Assembly: GCA_034928535.1 (NCBI GenBank) | Contig: JAYFOV010000020.1 | Span: forward strand, 1-64,000 | DNA from: CAXXOK01 sp001604115 | GTDB lineage: Bacteria; Bacillota; Clostridia; Christensenellales; Aristaeellaceae | DNA: 64,000 bases | Direction of reading: 5' to 3' | Shown: positions 42,425 through 50,164 of the stretch, piece by piece | Numbering within the stretch: the stretch's first letter is position 1 | How the letters are laid out: each line of letters begins with the position of its first letter | Program-made: the position numbers and the translations under genes | Notes under the pieces: generated by a model | Told to the model about the DNA's origin: nothing | The model's input: the letters and a program-made list of their open reading frames with translations, nothing else | The model's database searches: none

Positions 42425-42877
42425 ATGTACACCATGATTCCTTATCGCCGCAACCTGAACCGGGAGCTCGCCCGTCCGTTCTTTGGCGACAACTGGCTGC
42501 GCTCTTTCTTTGACATGGGTGATGTGGTGACCAACGCCGGTTTCCGCGTGGATGTGCGCGAGGATGACGCGGCCTTCCATTTGGAGGCCGAGCTGCCCGG
42601 CGTGCCCAAGGACAAGCTGAACGTGAGCGTGGATGAAGGGATCCTGACCATCAGCGCTGATCTGAATGAGGAGCGCAAGGAAGAAAACGGCTGCTACCTG
42701 TACAGCGAGCGCCGCAGCGGCCATGTGGAGCGCAGCTTTAACCTGGAGGGCATCGACGCGGACAACATCACCGCCGACTACAAGCACGGTGTGCTCAAGC
42801 TGAACCTGCCCAAGTTGCAGCCCGCCCCCAAGAAGGAAGCCCGGAAGATCGAAATCACCGGCACGGAGAACGCCTGA
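42425..42877 (+). CDS. Hsp20/alpha-crystallin small heat-shock protein
   Basis: The 150-residue ATP-independent holdase has the alpha-crystallin domain from about residue 40 (FRVDVREDDAAFHLEAELPG, KDKLNVSVDEGILTI, YLYSERRSGHVERSF) to VLKLNLPKLQP, followed by a C-terminal IEI motif (RKIEITG) that mediates oligomer contacts. The RNLNRELARPFFGDN opening is typical of Firmicutes Hsp18. AAAGGAGGATG precedes the ATG. Two CtsR boxes indicate heat-shock control. Confidence 0.95.
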   Translation: MYTMIPYRRNLNRELARPFFGDNWLRSFFDMGDVVTNAGFRVDVREDDAAFHLEAELPGVPKDKLNVSVDEGILTISADLNEERKEENGCYLYSERRSGHVERSFNLEGIDADNITADYKHGVLKLNLPKLQPAPKKEARKIEITGTENA

Positions 42878-42952
42878 CCCCTTCCCCACCCTTCGCCGGG
42901 GGAAAGCCAATGTGGCAGCGGGGATCGAGGAAGCCCCACCCGGCTTATCATA

Positions 42953-43375
42953 GCCGCGCCCCCTTTTGAGGGCGCGGCCTAATTGTTTGCAAACCTTGAC
43001 CCTGTGCTTTAGCCGCTCGCCTCACAGCCCTGCGGGCTGTTTGCTCGCTGGAGGGGGCGCTGGCAATGCACGCACTTTGGGCTTTGCCCAAACCCACCAA
43101 AGGGTGAAACCCTTTGGAAACCTGCCAAGGGCTTTGCCCTTGACCCTTCTTTGAGGATAATTATGCCGCGCCACCTTTTGGGGGCGCGGCATAATTGTTT
43201 GCAAACCTTAACCCTATGCTTTAGCCGTTCGCCTCACAGCCCTGCGGGCTGTTTGCTCGCTGGAGGGGCAGCTGGCAATGCACGCACTTTGGGCTTTGCC
43301 CAAACCCACCAAAGGGTGAAACTCTTGGAAACCTGCCAAGGGCTTTGCCCTTGACCCTTCTTTGGAGATAGGTTG
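42953..43375. repeat. Tandem pair of ~212-bp intergenic repeats
   Basis: Unit 1 (42953-43164) and unit 2 (43165-43375) are about 95% identical. Each starts with a GCCGCGCC...GGGCGCGGC hairpin, then AATTGTTTGCAAACC, CTCGCCTCACAGCCCTGCGG, several nested hairpins (TTTGGGCTTTGCCCAAA, CCAAAGGGTGAAACCCTTTGG, AAGGGCTTTGCCCTT) and GACCCTTCTTTG. It resembles the 153-bp repeats at 21.6 and 53 kb in layout. No gene is seen in this gap. Confidence 0.85.
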
Positions 43376-43394
43376 AGCCCACCTCCCATCCGCA

Positions 43395-44888
43395 TCAGGG
43401 CTCTACCCAGCCCCGGGCGCGTTCCACCGCGCGGTGCCAGCCGTACAGCGCCAGCCCGCGGTGGTGCTCGCTCATCGCGGGGGTGTAGGTCAGATCCGTT
43501 TTGACCATGGCGGCGGCTTCCTCCTTGCTGGCAAACAGCCCCACGCCAAGCCCAGCCAGCAGCGCCGCCCCCAGCGCCGTGGTTTCCAGCACCACCGGGC
43601 GGATCACCGGAACGCCCAGGATATCACTTTGGAACTGCATCAAAAACCCGTTGGCGCTTGCGCCGCCATCCACCCGCATATGCGGCGGCGTGCTGCCGCA
43701 ATCGGCCGCCATGGCCAAAAACAGATCGGCACTCTGGTAGGCGATGGCCTCCAGCGCCGCCCGCACAATGTGCGCGCGGTTGGTGCCACGCGTCATGCCC
43801 ACGATGGTGCCACGGCTGTACATATCCCAATACGGCGCGCCAAGCCCCGTGAAGGCGGGCACCAGAAACACGCCCGCCGTGTCCGGCACGCTCTGGGCAA
43901 TTTGCTCGGTTTCCGCACTGCACCGGATCATGCCCAGCTCATCGCGCAGCCACTGCACCGTGGCGCCGCCCATAAACACGCTGCCCTCCAGCGCGTAGGT
44001 CGGCTGGCCGTCAAGCCGCCATGCCATGGTGCTCAGCAGTCCGTTTTGGCTTTGCACGGGCACATTCCCCGTGTTCATGAGCATGAAGCAGCCTGTGCCG
44101 TAGGTGTTTTTGAGCATGCCCTTTTCAAAGCAGGCCTGCCCAAACAGCGAGGCGTGCTGATCGCCTGCCAGCGCCGCCACAGGGATCGGCCGCCCGAGGA
44201 TCTCCGTGCGCAGGTTGCCGATCACGCAGGCCGTATCCACCACCTGCGGCAGCACCGCGCGGGGGATGTCCAGCATGGCCAGCAGATCATCATCCCACTG
44301 CTGGGTATGGATGTTAAAGAGCATCGTGCGGCTGGCGTTGGTCGCGTCCGTCACGTGCGGCCTGCCCTCCACCAAATGCCAGGCCAGGAAGCTATCCACC
44401 GTGCCAAAGCACAGCTCCCCCCGCGCGGCGCGCGCGCGCAGGTTCAGGGTATCTAGCAGATAGGCCAGCTTGGTGCCGCTGAAGTACGCATCCGCCACCA
44501 GCCCGGTGCGCTCCCGGATCAAGTCGCGCTTGCCCTCGCGCACCAGCCGCTCCACATAGGGCGCGGTGCGGCGGCACTGCCATACGATGGCGTTGTGCAC
44601 ACAGGCGCCGGTGTCCCGATCCCACAAAAGGGTGGTTTCCCGTTGATTGGTGATGCCAATGGCCGCGATGTCATTGACGTCCACCCCGCTCAGGCGCACG
44701 GCGGTTTGCAGCGCGTGTGTCTGGGTTTGCAAAATGTCCTCCGGGTCATGTTCCACCCAGCCGGGCTGGGGATAGTGCTGGGCAAACTCGATGGCGTGCG
44801 TGGCCAGCACATGCCCTTGCGTGTCGAACACCACGGCGCGGCTGGAGGTCGTGCCCTGATCCAGCGCAACGAGAATGGGGGTTTTCAT
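43395..44888 (-). CDS. glpK: Glycerol kinase
   Basis: The 497-residue FGGY kinase forms glycerol 3-phosphate from glycerol and ATP. Motifs are ALDQGTTSSRAVVFD (residues 6-20), IGITNQRETTLLWD, GTVDSFLAWHLVEG, ALAGDQHASLFGQ, YGTGCFMLMNTG, LEGSVFMGGATVQWLRD and the FGGY adenosine motif MRVDGGASANGFLMQFQSD. Length and sequence are those of a canonical GlpK. AAGGAGGTGCACC precedes the ATG at 44888. No glpF or glpD is adjacent in the window. Confidence 0.97.
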   Translation of the reverse strand: MKTPILVALDQGTTSSRAVVFDTQGHVLATHAIEFAQHYPQPGWVEHDPEDILQTQTHALQTAVRLSGVDVNDIAAIGITNQRETTLLWDRDTGACVHNAIVWQCRRTAPYVERLVREGKRDLIRERTGLVADAYFSGTKLAYLLDTLNLRARAARGELCFGTVDSFLAWHLVEGRPHVTDATNASRTMLFNIHTQQWDDDLLAMLDIPRAVLPQVVDTACVIGNLRTEILGRPIPVAALAGDQHASLFGQACFEKGMLKNTYGTGCFMLMNTGNVPVQSQNGLLSTMAWRLDGQPTYALEGSVFMGGATVQWLRDELGMIRCSAETEQIAQSVPDTAGVFLVPAFTGLGAPYWDMYSRGTIVGMTRGTNRAHIVRAALEAIAYQSADLFLAMAADCGSTPPHMRVDGGASANGFLMQFQSDILGVPVIRPVVLETTALGAALLAGLGVGLFASKEEAAAMVKTDLTYTPAMSEHHRGLALYGWHRAVERARGWVEP

Positions 44889-45005
44889 CACCGGTGCACC
44901 TCCTTGGGGGTTTTTGCGGGGCAAAGGAAGCAACAGCAAAACGGAAACGCAAACAAAGCGGTCGCCCGCCGCACAGACAGTCAAAGAACCTCCGCCACAG
45001 CGGTA

Positions 45006-45117
45006 AAGGGTCAAGGGCGAAAGCCCTTGCGGGGTTTGGTGCAGCGCCCCAAACCCTTAAGCCGCAGCACGTTTAGCAAGCGAGCCAACAGCCCGCAGGG
45101 CTATGAAGCAAGCGGTT
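45006..45117. repeat. Single inverted copy of the dispersed intergenic repeat
   Basis: AAGGGTCAAGGGCGAAAGCC followed by CTTGCGGGGTTTGG and GCAGCGCCCCAAACC is the reverse complement of the core at 21.6 and 53 kb. AGCAAGCGAGCCAACAGCCC followed by GCAGGGCTATGAAGC matches the TCGCTCGCTG-side module. It lies in the 281-bp gap between hemZ and glpK, which otherwise shows no gene. Confidence 0.75.
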
Positions 45118-45169
45118 GTAACACTTTGCATAGATTCCTTGACAGCCTGAGCGGCTGCCCGCCGCACGG

Positions 45170-46771
45170 TTATCGGAACAGCTCGGCCTTGCGCGCGATC
45201 ATCTCCGCCACGCGCTGCCCATACACCGTCACATTGCTCACGTTGGGCGCGCGCTCGATGCGCAGCCCGCGATCCTGAAACACCCGCTTGCTGATGGCCC
45301 CCGCGCCGCAGGCGAGAATGGCGCTCACTTCTTCCATGATATCCACATTATACAGGCAGGCCGCGCCGGGGCGCGCATAGCCCACGTTCTGCTGTTGCCC
45401 CGCCATGTATTTCTGGCGGTACAGGTAATACGGCTCCATGCCCATGCGGGCGGCGGCATCCTCCCCCATGGCGACCATCTGCGCCACGGCCTCGGCCGGG
45501 GCGGGGGTGTGCGCCTCCAAGTGCAGGCGGCTGGCGCGTTTGATGGCCAGCGTGTGCACCGTAAGGCTATCCGGGTGCAGCGCCTGGATGCCCTCCATGG
45601 TGCGGGCAAAATCCGCCGGGGTCTCGCCGGGCAGGCCGGCGATCACATCCATGTTGATGTTGGCAAAGCCCATGCTCCGCGCCAGCGCAAAGGCTTCGGC
45701 GGTCTGCGCGGCGGTATGGTCACGGCCGATGCGCCGCAGGGTTTCATCGTTGAGGGTTTGCGGGTTCACGCTCACGCGCGTCACACGGTGGCGCGTCATA
45801 GCGGCCAGTTTGCCGGGGGTGATGGTATCCGGCCGGCCGGCTTCCACAGTAAACTCATAGGGGTCGGGAAAGCAAGCGGCGGCTTCAGCCAGCAAGGCTG
45901 CAAAATCCGGCTCGTTCAAGGCGGTGGGGGTGCCCCCGCCGATATAGAGCGCACGCAGCGCTAGCCCCTGATCCCGCAGGAGCGCGGCAGTGGCGCGCAT
46001 TTCCAGAAACAGCGCCTGCAGATAGGCGGCGGTATGCGCCGGGCTGCCCAGCGCTTCGCCGGGGAAGGAGCAATAGGCGCACCGCGTGCGGCAAAAGGGG
46101 ATGGACACATACACATCCGCCTGGGCAAGGCTTGGGGCGGGCAGCGTTTGCTGCACGGCCACGATGCGGCGCAGCAGCTCCGCCTTTGGCTGGGCTACGT
46201 CAAACGCAGCGGCAACCCGCGCGGCGGCGGCTTCCAGCGAAAGCCCCTGCTCCAGCCCTTCATATACCAGCCTGGTAGGGCGGATGCCCGTGAGCGAGCC
46301 CCACGGCGGCCGCGTGCCCGTGAGCTGCTTGCACAGGTCATACAGGGCGAGCTTGCACAGCCGCTTTTGCAGGCGGCGGGTGGTGATGGCATCAGCGGGC
46401 TCACCCGGCGCGGGCGCAGCAGGCGCGGGTTGGGGCGGCCTCTGCGGCGCAGCGGCATCGCCTGGCACAGAGGGCTGCAACCGCGCGGCATGATCCTCGG
46501 CGGCGCTTGGCACCGGCATGGCGCGCGTGATGCTCTGCCCCCGGAACGTAAGGCTGCACTGCCACACCCCGGCGTGCTCGGTAAAAATGTGGGTCAGCGG
46601 CTCCATGTCCGGGGTGATGGGCGTGGCAGTGTATTGCGCCTTGGCCGCATCCTCGGCGGTCAGGGGCGCAGTGGCCTGAACGGCATAGCCATCCACCGGC
46701 CAGAACAGCCGGAGCACATCGCACAGATCGCCCGCCAGCCGGGGCAGGGGCGTATAAAGAGCGACCTTCAT
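45170..46771 (-). CDS. hemZ: Coproporphyrinogen dehydrogenase HemZ (radical SAM)
   Basis: The 533-residue protein is an oxygen-independent coproporphyrinogen oxidase-like radical SAM enzyme. The [4Fe-4S] site is C227, C231 and C234 in IPFCRTRCAYCSFPGE; IGGGTPTAL and VNPQTLNDETLRRIGR follow. The C-terminal QNVGYARPGAACLYNV and the N-terminal ~160-residue extension distinguish HemZ from HemN. An Ala/Pro-rich linker (PPQPAPAAPAPGEPADA, about 112-128) lies between them. True substrate in Clostridia is uncertain. Its start overlaps the MBL stop, within the recJ-rel-dtd cluster. Confidence 0.9.
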   Translation of the reverse strand: MKVALYTPLPRLAGDLCDVLRLFWPVDGYAVQATAPLTAEDAAKAQYTATPITPDMEPLTHIFTEHAGVWQCSLTFRGQSITRAMPVPSAAEDHAARLQPSVPGDAAAPQRPPQPAPAAPAPGEPADAITTRRLQKRLCKLALYDLCKQLTGTRPPWGSLTGIRPTRLVYEGLEQGLSLEAAAARVAAAFDVAQPKAELLRRIVAVQQTLPAPSLAQADVYVSIPFCRTRCAYCSFPGEALGSPAHTAAYLQALFLEMRATAALLRDQGLALRALYIGGGTPTALNEPDFAALLAEAAACFPDPYEFTVEAGRPDTITPGKLAAMTRHRVTRVSVNPQTLNDETLRRIGRDHTAAQTAEAFALARSMGFANINMDVIAGLPGETPADFARTMEGIQALHPDSLTVHTLAIKRASRLHLEAHTPAPAEAVAQMVAMGEDAAARMGMEPYYLYRQKYMAGQQQNVGYARPGAACLYNVDIMEEVSAILACGAGAISKRVFQDRGLRIERAPNVSNVTVYGQRVAEMIARKAELFR

Positions 46772-47370
46772 GCGTCCCGCCCCGCAAACGTGGTGCCGCC
46801 GTGGCCGGGATAGGCCACCATGCGCGGGTGCATGTACAGGATGCGCCGCAGGCTGTTTTTCAGGGCGGTAAAATCCCCATCCTCAAAATCATAGCGGCCG
46901 TAGCCGCCGTCAAAAAGCGTATCCCCGCACAAAAGGCCGGCGTTGTCCGGCAGCAGGTAGCACACGCTGCCCCGGCTGTGCCCCGGTGTGTGCAGCACCG
47001 TGATGCGCATGCCCGCCAGGGTGAGCACCTGCCCATCGGCCAGCAGCTCCGGCTGGGTGGCCACAACCGTATCATAGCCAAAGGTTTTGGCCACGCTGCG
47101 GGCGGGATCGGTCAGCTTGGGGGCATCCTCCGCGTGGATGTACAGGGGAATGCCAAAGTGGCCGCACACGGCGTCCACCGCGCCGATGTGGTCATAGTGC
47201 CCATGGGTGAGCAGCACCGCCGCGGGCTTGCGCCAGCCGATGGCCTGGATGATCGCGTCCCCGTCCGCGCCGGGATCCACGACGATCAGCTCATGGGTCA
47301 GGGTGTTTTCCACCAGGTAGCAGTTCATTTGATATTCGCCGACCAGCAGCGTTTGCACTTCAACGGCCAA
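46768..47370 (-). CDS. MBL-fold hydrolase (glyoxalase II-like)
   Basis: The 200-residue protein has the metal-binding THGHYDHIG (55-63), TPGHSRGSVCYLL, CGDTLFDGGYGRYD and PGHGGTT, as in YcbL/glyoxalase II-like hydrolases. Such proteins usually sit between dtd and hemZ in Firmicutes; the substrate is probably a thioester but is not established. TTG at 47370 is the start, 6 nt after GAGGTGA. The 3' end overlaps hemZ by 4 bp (ATGA). Confidence 0.9.
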   Translation of the reverse strand: MAVEVQTLLVGEYQMNCYLVENTLTHELIVVDPGADGDAIIQAIGWRKPAAVLLTHGHYDHIGAVDAVCGHFGIPLYIHAEDAPKLTDPARSVAKTFGYDTVVATQPELLADGQVLTLAGMRITVLHTPGHSRGSVCYLLPDNAGLLCGDTLFDGGYGRYDFEDGDFTALKNSLRRILYMHPRMVAYPGHGGTTFAGRDA

Positions 47371-47444
47371 AACGGTTCACCTCAAAAAAATATCCCACGT
47401 CGCAGGGCGGCGGGCTGACGTCAGCCGGCCACACCCGCGGCGTG

Positions 47445-47894
47445 CTAAAATTGCTTTTTGGAATCCAGCAGGATGGTCACCGGCCCGTCATTGACCAGAT
47501 GCACCTGCATATCCGCGCCAAACACCCCGGTGCCCACCGCGATGCCGCGCGTGCGCCACGCCGCAACCACGTTGCGGTACAGCGCATCGGCCGCCTCCGG
47601 CCGCTCGGCTTGGATAAAGCTGGGGCGCTTGCCCCCGCGCGCATCGCCCAGGAGCGTGAACTGGCTTACCGCCAGGATGCCGCCCCCCACATCCGTGAGC
47701 GAAAGGTTCATTTTGCCGGCGACATCCTCAAAAATGCGCAACCCGGCAATTTTTTCGGTAATGTAGGCGGCGTCCTTCTCGCCGTCGCCCACCTCCACGC
47801 CCAGGAGCACCATCAGCCCTCGGCCAACCGCGCCGACGACCTCGCCCGCGACCGTAACGCTCGCCTCCGTGACCCGCTGCACCACAGCGCGCAT
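47445..47894 (-). CDS. dtd: D-aminoacyl-tRNA deacylase
   Basis: The 149-residue enzyme hydrolyses D-amino acids (and Gly) mischarged on tRNA. Diagnostic motifs are MRAVVQRVTEASVTV at the N-terminus, LAVSQFTLLGDARGGKRPSF (SQFTL at 77-81) and NDGPVTILLDS (GPVT at 137-140), which form the cross-subunit active site. The ATG at 47894 is preceded by GGAGGGCTTGG. It sits between rel and the MBL hydrolase, as in other Firmicutes. Confidence 0.97.
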   Translation of the reverse strand: MRAVVQRVTEASVTVAGEVVGAVGRGLMVLLGVEVGDGEKDAAYITEKIAGLRIFEDVAGKMNLSLTDVGGGILAVSQFTLLGDARGGKRPSFIQAERPEAADALYRNVVAAWRTRGIAVGTGVFGADMQVHLVNDGPVTILLDSKKQF

Positions 47895-47948
47895 GCCAAG
47901 CCCTCCCATGGCGCGGCGGCATCCTTGCACGCCCGCCGTTTTCTGATG

Positions 47949-50150
47949 TCAGGATATGCCGCGGTACACCTCCACGATGTCCGTGCGGTTGTGCAGGGCT
48001 TTGATGACCTTGTCCAGCTGCTCGCGGCTGGTCACCTGCAGCACCATGGTGATCACGCTGGTCTTGCGCTTATCATCCCGCTTGGCGCTCACAGCCATGA
48101 TGGGCACGCCCATATTGCCGATGGACAGCGCCAGCTCCCCCAAGAGGCTCACATGATCGTAGGCGATCATGTTGACGGTGGCATTAAAGCTGCCGCCCTG
48201 GGTGTTGGCCCAGCTGACCTCCACCATGCGCTCCTGCTCGCTGTCGGAGCCGCTCACGTTGGGGCAATCTGCCTTGTGCACGGTCACGCCGCGCCCGCGG
48301 GTGATGTAGCCGACGATCTCGTCCCCCGGGACAGGGTTACAGCACTTGGCAAAGCGCACCAGAATGCCGCTTTCCCCCTTGACATAGACGCCATGGGTGG
48401 GTTTGCCCAGCTGTTTTTGCAGCTCCTGCGGGGTGCTTTCCACCACTTTGGGGATCTGCTGCGCCTCGTCCTTGCGCTGCTCCTCCAACAGGCGGCTGAT
48501 CACATACACGCCGGCCACGCCGCCGTAGCCCACGGCGCCGTAAAGATCCTCCAGCTCCGCAAAAGCATAGCGCTTGAGGATGGGTTCGTAATACTCCGGC
48601 TTGAGCAGGGAGGGCAGCTGCACGCCGCGCCGCTTGGCCTCGTGCTCCAAAATTTCACGCCCGCGCGCCATGTTTTCCCCGCGCAGCTCGCGCTTGAAAA
48701 ACTGGCGGATCTTGGCCTTGGCCTGCTGGGTCTTGGCCACCTTGAGCCAGTCCAGGCTGGGGCCTTTGGAGTTGGGGTTGGTGAGCACCTCCACCCGGTC
48801 CCCGGTTTCCAGCTGGGTATCCAGCTGCACGATGCGGCCGTTCACCTTGGCGCCGGAGCAGTGGTTACCCACGCCGCTGTGGATGCGGTAGGCAAAGTCG
48901 ATGGGCGTGGAGCCGCGCTGCATGCTCACGATATCCCCCTTGGGGGTGAAGATGAGCACTTCATCGCTGAAGAGGTCGGTTTTCAGGGAGTCGATAAACT
49001 CCTTGCTGTCCCGGGTGTCGTTTTGCCAGTCCAGGATCTGGCGCAGCCAATAGAGCTTGTTGTCCAGATCGCCTTCGGCGCCGCCGCCTTCCTTGTAGCG
49101 CCAGTGCGCCGCCACGCCAAACTCCGCGATGCGGTGCATCTCCCAGGTGCGGATCTGGATCTCAAAAGGGAAAGGCATCTTGCGCCCGCCGATGAGCGTG
49201 GTGTGCAGGCTTTGGTACATATTGCCCTTGGGCACGCTGATGTAGTCCTTGAACCGCCCGGGGATCTGGTTCCACAGCGTGTGTACGATGCCCAGCACGG
49301 TGTAGCAGTCCTGCACGCTATCCACCAGCACGCGCACGGCGATCAGGTCATAGATCTGGTCAAAGGTCTTATTTTGCTGGGTCATTTTTTTGTAGATGGA
49401 ATACAGGTGCTTGGGGCGGCCGTCCATCTCGTAGCGGATGCCCTGGGCATCCAGCTTTTCGGACAGTTCACCGATCACCATGCGGATGTTTTCCTCCCGC
49501 TCGGCGCGGCGCATGCCCACCTTCTGGGCGATGTCGTGGTACGCCTCGGGGTTGATGTATTTGAAGGAAAGATCCTCCAGCTCCTGCTTGATGGCGTTCA
49601 TGCCCAGGCGGTGTGCCAGCGGGGCAAAGATGTCCAGCGTTTCGCCGGCGATGGCGCGCTGGCGATCCTCCGCCTGGTAGCGCAGGGTGCGCATGTTGTG
49701 GAGCCTGTCCGCCAGTTTGATGATGACTACGCGGATATCCTTGCTCATGGCCAGGATCATCTTGCGCAAACTTTCGGCCTTTTGCTCCTCACGGTCGGTA
49801 AAATCCAGCTTGTCCAGCTTGGTCACACCATCCACCAGCAGGGCGACTTCCTCGCCAAACTCCTTGTGGACCTCCTCCAGGGTGATGCACTTGCAATCCT
49901 CCACCACATCATGCAGCAGACCCGCCGCGATGGTGGGCGCATCGATCATCAGATCGGTCAGGATGCTGGCCACGCTGGCCGGGTGGATGAAATACGGCTC
50001 CCCGCTCTTGCGCACCTGCCCGGCATGGGCGGTCTCGGCAAACTCATAGGCTTTTTTGACCAGGAGGTAGCTGTCCCCCGGATGCTGCCGTTGCACGCGG
50101 GCAAGCATTTTTTCCAGCGGCATGCACTCATTGGTGATGTACGTGAGCAT
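47949..50150 (-). CDS. relA: Bifunctional (p)ppGpp synthetase/hydrolase Rel
   Basis: The 733-residue protein makes and degrades the stringent-response alarmone. The HD hydrolase domain (YFIHPASVA, H56; LLHDVVEDC, H80-D81; IIKLADRLHNMRTL) is intact. The synthetase domain contains GMNAIKQELEDLSF, DLIAVRVLVDSVQDCY and KDYISVPKGNMYQSLHTTL. TGS (IFTPKGDIVSM onward), zinc-finger-like CCNPVPGDEIVGYITRGRG and C-terminal ACT domains follow. Both activities are expected. It is 14 bp downstream of recJ, with AAAGGAGG at the start. Confidence 0.97.
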   Translation of the reverse strand: MLTYITNECMPLEKMLARVQRQHPGDSYLLVKKAYEFAETAHAGQVRKSGEPYFIHPASVASILTDLMIDAPTIAAGLLHDVVEDCKCITLEEVHKEFGEEVALLVDGVTKLDKLDFTDREEQKAESLRKMILAMSKDIRVVIIKLADRLHNMRTLRYQAEDRQRAIAGETLDIFAPLAHRLGMNAIKQELEDLSFKYINPEAYHDIAQKVGMRRAEREENIRMVIGELSEKLDAQGIRYEMDGRPKHLYSIYKKMTQQNKTFDQIYDLIAVRVLVDSVQDCYTVLGIVHTLWNQIPGRFKDYISVPKGNMYQSLHTTLIGGRKMPFPFEIQIRTWEMHRIAEFGVAAHWRYKEGGGAEGDLDNKLYWLRQILDWQNDTRDSKEFIDSLKTDLFSDEVLIFTPKGDIVSMQRGSTPIDFAYRIHSGVGNHCSGAKVNGRIVQLDTQLETGDRVEVLTNPNSKGPSLDWLKVAKTQQAKAKIRQFFKRELRGENMARGREILEHEAKRRGVQLPSLLKPEYYEPILKRYAFAELEDLYGAVGYGGVAGVYVISRLLEEQRKDEAQQIPKVVESTPQELQKQLGKPTHGVYVKGESGILVRFAKCCNPVPGDEIVGYITRGRGVTVHKADCPNVSGSDSEQERMVEVSWANTQGGSFNATVNMIAYDHVSLLGELALSIGNMGVPIMAVSAKRDDKRKTSVITMVLQVTSREQLDKVIKALHNRTDIVEVYRGIS

Positions 50151-50164
50151 TCCCGCGCCTCCTT